From the NCBI GenBank assembly GCA_965262705.1, contig OZ253556.1, forward strand, positions 1 through 64,000: a DNA stretch of 64,000 nt, written 5' to 3'. The DNA is from UJ101 sp965262705 (GTDB lineage: Bacteria; Bacteroidota; Bacteroidia; Flavobacteriales; UJ101). The notes below the pieces were generated by a model that ran no database searches, was not told the DNA's origin, and saw nothing but the letters and a program-made list of their open reading frames with translations. The translations under genes and the position numbers were made by a program. Below, in pieces: positions 60,479 to 64,000 of the stretch; positions within the stretch are counted from its first letter, which is position 1; each line of letters opens with the position of its first letter.

Positions 60479-61303
60479 TTATAAAAAGTTCACTGTAACA
60501 GTATCTCGGTAATTTAATCCGAATAACGTACTTGCACCTCCAACCGTATCGGGATTACTCTTGTATACCGCAATTTCTAAAAAGCTGCAGGAATTAAATA
60601 AAACCATGCCTGTTCCATGATGGACAGGATCCCCAAAATCATTCTTTTCAATGTCTGAATAGCGGTCATAAATTTGGGTAAAACGATAGTTTCGTGGAAG
60701 TAGAATTTCAAACTTCTTCCCTTTACCCACATCATTAAATTGTTCTTTTTTTAAGTTAGTTACTACATTGCCAAAATTATCAATATAAATGACATTGGTA
60801 ATAATGGTGTTATTTTTTATTACGGGCCGTATCTCTGAAAGTTCATGGTATGCTTTAATTTTCCGCCCCAAAATTCCAATTTTTCCTCCCCTGGCAATAT
60901 GACAGGCAATTTTTACAAATACTTCGTTTGTTGGAAACAAACCGGCTTTATGATAACGATCAAAATTGACTTCAATAATTTCATCTAATCGGGTTTCGCC
61001 GGCAATTAAAGATAGCACTCCGTTATTACTCCCCACAAAATAATGGTCATTTACTTTGGCTATAATATGATTTTTCTTAGGCGTTTGTTCTGCATCCACT
61101 CCGATAATATGTATTGTGTTTTTAGGAAAATGCTTATAAGAATTGATTAAAACATAGGCTGCCTGATGAATATTAAAAGGACTTATTTCATGAGAGATAT
61201 CAACAATTTTGACTTCAGGTAACTCAGCATAAATCGAAGCTTTTATAATCGCTACGAAAGGATCTTTCAATCCAAAATCGGTAGTCAATGTAATGATAGC
61301 CAT
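60479..61303 (-). CDS. SAM hydrolase / SAM-halogenase-like family (DUF62)
   Basis: Members of this family hydrolyse S-adenosylmethionine to adenosine and methionine; the fluorinases and chlorinases are relatives. Seen: ITLTTDFGLKDPFVAIIKA (SAM-site Asp), VDISHEISPFNIHQAAYVL, the HIIGVDAEQTPKK block, FVGSNNGVLSLIAG and the C-terminal VVTNLKKEQF ... YSDIEKNDFGDPVHHGTGMV. 274 residues. Halogenase-specific insertions are not apparent, so hydrolase is the better call. The start is ATG at 61303. Confidence 0.9.
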   Translation of the reverse strand: MAIITLTTDFGLKDPFVAIIKASIYAELPEVKIVDISHEISPFNIHQAAYVLINSYKHFPKNTIHIIGVDAEQTPKKNHIIAKVNDHYFVGSNNGVLSLIAGETRLDEIIEVNFDRYHKAGLFPTNEVFVKIACHIARGGKIGILGRKIKAYHELSEIRPVIKNNTIITNVIYIDNFGNVVTNLKKEQFNDVGKGKKFEILLPRNYRFTQIYDRYSDIEKNDFGDPVHHGTGMVLFNSCSFLEIAVYKSNPDTVGGASTLFGLNYRDTVTVNFL

Positions 61304-61348
61304 ATAGTATGAAAAAAAATTAAATAATGTTTACTTTTGCTATAATAT

Positions 61349-61572
61349 GAGACCATTTCAGAACACATAAAAAAGTATGGAAAAGAAAGCATTTAACTTG
61401 AAACTGCTTCTTTCTCAAAGTTTCGACAAACTCAGCTACCGAGATTTAAATACTCACAACCCAAAAGGTTGCGCTGGTACTTAATTTTAGCTTGCACTGA
61501 CTTGCACTTGGGCGTTGCATTTTTTTAGCTTTGCTGACTTGTATTTATTTGCGTGCTTCCTGCAACGGTCTC
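61349..61572 (-). mobile_element. MITE-like element, long class with extra modules
   Basis: 224 bp from GAGACCATTTCAGAACACAT to CTTCCTGCAACGGTCTC, with the modules TTTCGACAAACTCAGCTACC and GCTTGCACTGACTTGCACTT. The flanks AATAT and AATAC differ by one base, so a slightly decayed 5-bp duplication is likely. It lies between the divergent SAM hydrolase and phoH genes, in the promoter region of both. Confidence 0.9.
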
Positions 61573-61602
61573 AATACAAATGTAATCTAAAATTTTAAAC
61601 GA

Positions 61603-62541
61603 TTGAATGAATTAATTATAGAGTTAGATAAAGTAAGTTCTTATGAATTTTACGGAGAACAAAATGTAAATTTTAAGCTATTGGAAACGTATTTTCCAAC
61701 AATAAAAATTGTAGGGCGAGACCGGGTAATTCAAGCTTTTGGTACTCAGGAAATCCTGGATGTATTTGAAAAGAAAATAAAACTGTTAATAAACCATTTA
61801 GAGCATTATAATCATTTGACAATAGGCGACATAGAAAAAATAATGCTATCTGAAAAGCCTAGAAGCCATCCTGAGACTGATGAGGTTTTGGTACATGCTG
61901 CTTCAGGAAAAATTATTAAAGCCCAAACAGAGGCACAGCGTGAGTTTGTAAAAGAGACGATGAAAAACGATATGGTTTTTGCCTTAGGACCCGCGGGTAC
62001 AGGGAAAACGTATACCGCAGTTGCGTTAGCAGTAAAGTCATTAAAAAATAAAGCCGTTAAGCGTATAATTATTACAAGGCCTGCAGTAGAAGCCGGTGAA
62101 AATTTAGGATTCCTTCCGGGAGATCTAAGAAATAAATTAGACCCCTATTTGCAGCCTATTTATGATGCACTACGCAATATGATCCCTTATGAAAAACTTT
62201 CAAATTATCTTGAAAAAGGAACTATTGAAGTAGCACCGCTCGCTTTCATGAGAGGCCGCAGCTTAAATCATGCTTTTGTAATTTTAGATGAAGCGCAAAA
62301 CACTACAATAGCGCAAATGAAAATGTTTCTCACTCGTATGGGGCAGCATGCGCAATTTATCATTACCGGTGATCCAGAGCAGATTGATCTCCCTTCTAAG
62401 CAGGTTTCAGGATTAATACATGCAATGAAAGTATTGAAAAAAGTAAAAGGTCTCGGTTTTGTTCAATTTACTGAGAATGATGTAGTTCGTCATCGATTAG
62501 TAAAACAAATTATAAACGCCTATCGCACAGAAAAGATCTAA
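61603..62541 (+). CDS. phoH: PhoH-like ATPase
   Basis: A P-loop ATPase of the PhoH/YbeZ type, linked to RNA metabolism and ribosome maturation (YbeZ partners YbeY in other bacteria). Seen: an N-terminal KH-like region (LETYFPTIKIVGRDRVIQAFGT), Walker A ALGPAGTGKTYTAVALAV, the family block RPAVEAGENLGFLPGDL, Walker B VILDEAQNTTIAQMKMFLTR and ITGDPEQIDLP. 312 residues. The only start is TTG at 61603 (an ATG nearby is out of frame). ybeY is not adjacent. Confidence 0.93.
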   Translation: MNELIIELDKVSSYEFYGEQNVNFKLLETYFPTIKIVGRDRVIQAFGTQEILDVFEKKIKLLINHLEHYNHLTIGDIEKIMLSEKPRSHPETDEVLVHAASGKIIKAQTEAQREFVKETMKNDMVFALGPAGTGKTYTAVALAVKSLKNKAVKRIIITRPAVEAGENLGFLPGDLRNKLDPYLQPIYDALRNMIPYEKLSNYLEKGTIEVAPLAFMRGRSLNHAFVILDEAQNTTIAQMKMFLTRMGQHAQFIITGDPEQIDLPSKQVSGLIHAMKVLKKVKGLGFVQFTENDVVRHRLVKQIINAYRTEKI

Positions 62542-62595
62542 GGATACTTTTAGTTGAGAGAAAGCTATGCAATTAGCAATACTGTTTTTTCCCGA

Positions 62596-64000
62596 TTAGT
62601 TTAAAATAGGTCTAATTATTTTAATATTTTGATGAATATAAATTAAAATTTTTTCCTTGATCTCATATCCCATCGCAAGTAAAGCGGCGCTGTAAAGATT
62701 AAGCTGCAAGGAGTGATTTTCTTCTATTATTCCGGTTTTATAGTCAATAATTGTTGCTTCTTTATTTTTTATAACTATTCTGTCAGGGCGCAAAACCTGC
62801 CGCTCAAAAAATAATTCTCGTTCGTTAAAAACAGTATACGCTTTTGTGTAATAAGGATTCAAAAATTCTGAGTGAACAATTTGATCGATTTTATTCTTCA
62901 CCGCTTTAAACTCTTTTTCATCAATATAACCGCTCATTAGAAGATGCTGAAGTGTTTTTTCTACTTCAGAGGTATAACGAATTTGAGATAAAATATAATG
63001 AATTTTATTACCATATTCTATCGCCGAAGTTTTTTTTGTATTCCAAAAGCGGGCAGCTGTTTTGCTAATTTTAATACGTTTTTGCCATGCTCCTGAATGA
63101 TAACGAATCGGAAGGATCATTTTTGTTTTCTCTTCGTAAATTTTTCGTTTTTTATTGCCTTCCTGATATAAAAATTGTGCTGATTTTTCAATGCCTTTTT
63201 TATCGAGATAGTCATTAAAATAAAAGGCAGCAGTTGATTTTAAAGCCTTTTTTTGGTGCAGGGTTGAAATATATAATCGTTCGATGGCACGAGTAGTAGC
63301 GACATATAGAATGTTCAAATTATCTAATTGAATTTGATCTTTATTCCTTTGAATTATTTCTTCCCTTCGTGTGTGTTTTTTAATGATATGAGGATTTACA
63401 GGAAGATAAAAATGCTCAAAATTTTCATATTTATTTTTATCTAATGGCATCCAGGTGTAGGCGTTATTGTCAGAAAAAGCATCCCAGTTAACATAAGGCA
63501 AAATAACTACCGGAAATTGTAATCCTTTTGATTTGTGAATAGTCATAACTTGAACCGCGTTTGTACCGCTTGGCGTAACGATGCTTTCTTTCAATTTTTT
63601 TTCTTCCCAATACCTTAAAAATTCATTCAGGTCATTTGTATTTTTAATGGTATATGCGAGGGCAAAATCTAAAAAATATTGAAGATAGCCGTTATTTTTT
63701 TCTTTAATAAGACCTAATTGTCGGGAGCAGTACTCTATTAAATTATAAAGAGAATAAGTATGAGCAGTTTTTAAATCAAAAAAAATGCTGCCTTTTTCAA
63801 GTGATTTAAAAAACAAATCTAAGGGGAGCTTAATGTGCTTTTGAATAAATACGTGCAGGTCTCCCGGCGGCTTAAATCGCTTATCCTGATGTAAGTATAA
63901 TAAAAATTTCACCCGGATTTTATAATCATTTTCAGCATTTAAAATCTGCAAAATACATTCTAGTAATTGTATCTCAGGTGCATTTTTTAACAATAGTGAC
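62596..64000 (-). CDS. UvrD/RecB-type helicase with C-terminal PD-(D/E)XK nuclease (C-terminal part, runs off the right edge)
   Basis: The frame is open to the window edge; the visible ~467 residues are the C-terminal half of an AddA/RecB-like double-strand-break repair helicase-nuclease. Seen: helicase motif V in VMTIHKSKGLQFPVVILP, motif VI in LYVATTRAIERLYIS, a linker, then the nuclease motif RPDRIVIKNKEATIIDYKTG, which has the D and D-x-K residues, and QLNLYSAALLAMG. The N-terminal ATPase part is outside. In Bacteroidota this gene usually neighbours an AddB-like PD-(D/E)XK gene, not seen here. Confidence 0.88.
   Translation of the reverse strand, partial: SLLLKNAPEIQLLECILQILNAENDYKIRVKFLLYLHQDKRFKPPGDLHVFIQKHIKLPLDLFFKSLEKGSIFFDLKTAHTYSLYNLIEYCSRQLGLIKEKNNGYLQYFLDFALAYTIKNTNDLNEFLRYWEEKKLKESIVTPSGTNAVQVMTIHKSKGLQFPVVILPYVNWDAFSDNNAYTWMPLDKNKYENFEHFYLPVNPHIIKKHTRREEIIQRNKDQIQLDNLNILYVATTRAIERLYISTLHQKKALKSTAAFYFNDYLDKKGIEKSAQFLYQEGNKKRKIYEEKTKMILPIRYHSGAWQKRIKISKTAARFWNTKKTSAIEYGNKIHYILSQIRYTSEVEKTLQHLLMSGYIDEKEFKAVKNKIDQIVHSEFLNPYYTKAYTVFNERELFFERQVLRPDRIVIKNKEATIIDYKTGIIEENHSLQLNLYSAALLAMGYEIKEKILIYIHQNIKIIRPILN

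Overview
The window reads as a chromosomal segment of a Flavobacteriia-type Bacteroidota, probably host-associated. Evidence: AT-rich DNA; start sites without Shine-Dalgarno sequences; -7 promoter boxes of the form TAnnTTTG, several with a TTTG element 20 bp upstream; a SusC/SusD pair; and Bacteroidota-restricted families (DUF4254, DUF4290, DUF4258). Most genes are housekeeping: DNA repair and replication (uvrA, dnaN, gyrB), translation (pheS, cca, tsaC, rsmE, rluB-like, map, rnpB), central carbon and nitrogen metabolism (eno, mdh, icd, sucA, odhB, ppc, gdhA), cell wall (murA) and tetrapyrrole synthesis (hemL). SusCD, a GH20 hexosaminidase lipoprotein and a GH92 alpha-mannosidase lipoprotein suggest foraging on host or mucosal glycans.

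Layout. 0-10 kb: uvrA end, map, a SusC with a 17-G tract just before its signal peptide, SusD, GH20. 10-25 kb: pheS, cvpA-like, a GHMP (mevalonate-type) kinase plus UbiA pair, eno, a hisA broken by one stop codon, odhB, gdhA, dnaN, cca, tsaC, hemL. 25-36 kb: DUF4254, a surface regulatory-domain protein, gyrB, an unexplained 870-bp region with two copies of a 67-bp conserved element, a frameshifted doxX, an SMP-30-like lipoprotein, DUF4290-murA, an RluB-like synthase, mdh. 36-45 kb: two ABC-type ATPase gene pairs typical of defence (ATPase + putative PD-(D/E)XK nuclease; RloA + broken RloB) around sucA, with an EEP nuclease, a small superinfection-immunity-like membrane protein and a 22-bp CCATGG array. 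45-64 kb: ppc, apbE, DUF4258-rsmE, an XRE regulator, an M14 peptidase, ndk, GH92, icd, a thioredoxin-like lipoprotein, ppaC, a broken AraC gene, rnpB, a SAM hydrolase, phoH and the end of a UvrD/RecB-type helicase-nuclease.

The dominant non-genic signal is a family of non-coding, MITE-like elements with terminal inverted repeats GAGACCGTTGCA...TGCAACGGTCTC. Roughly 16 long copies (about 135-270 bp) and about as many short or decayed ones fill most intergenic gaps. Seven copies have perfect 5-bp target-site duplications, so they moved by transposition. No transposase is present in the window. Several copies sit inside the 3' ends of genes and supply new C-terminal residues and the stop codon. 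Others lie between promoters and starts, and one is joined to a copied piece of rnpB. Together with hisA, rloB, doxX and araC pseudogenes, this suggests a genome that is decaying while small mobile repeats spread. Positions of cleavage sites, functions of unknown genes and mobility in the present are inference.
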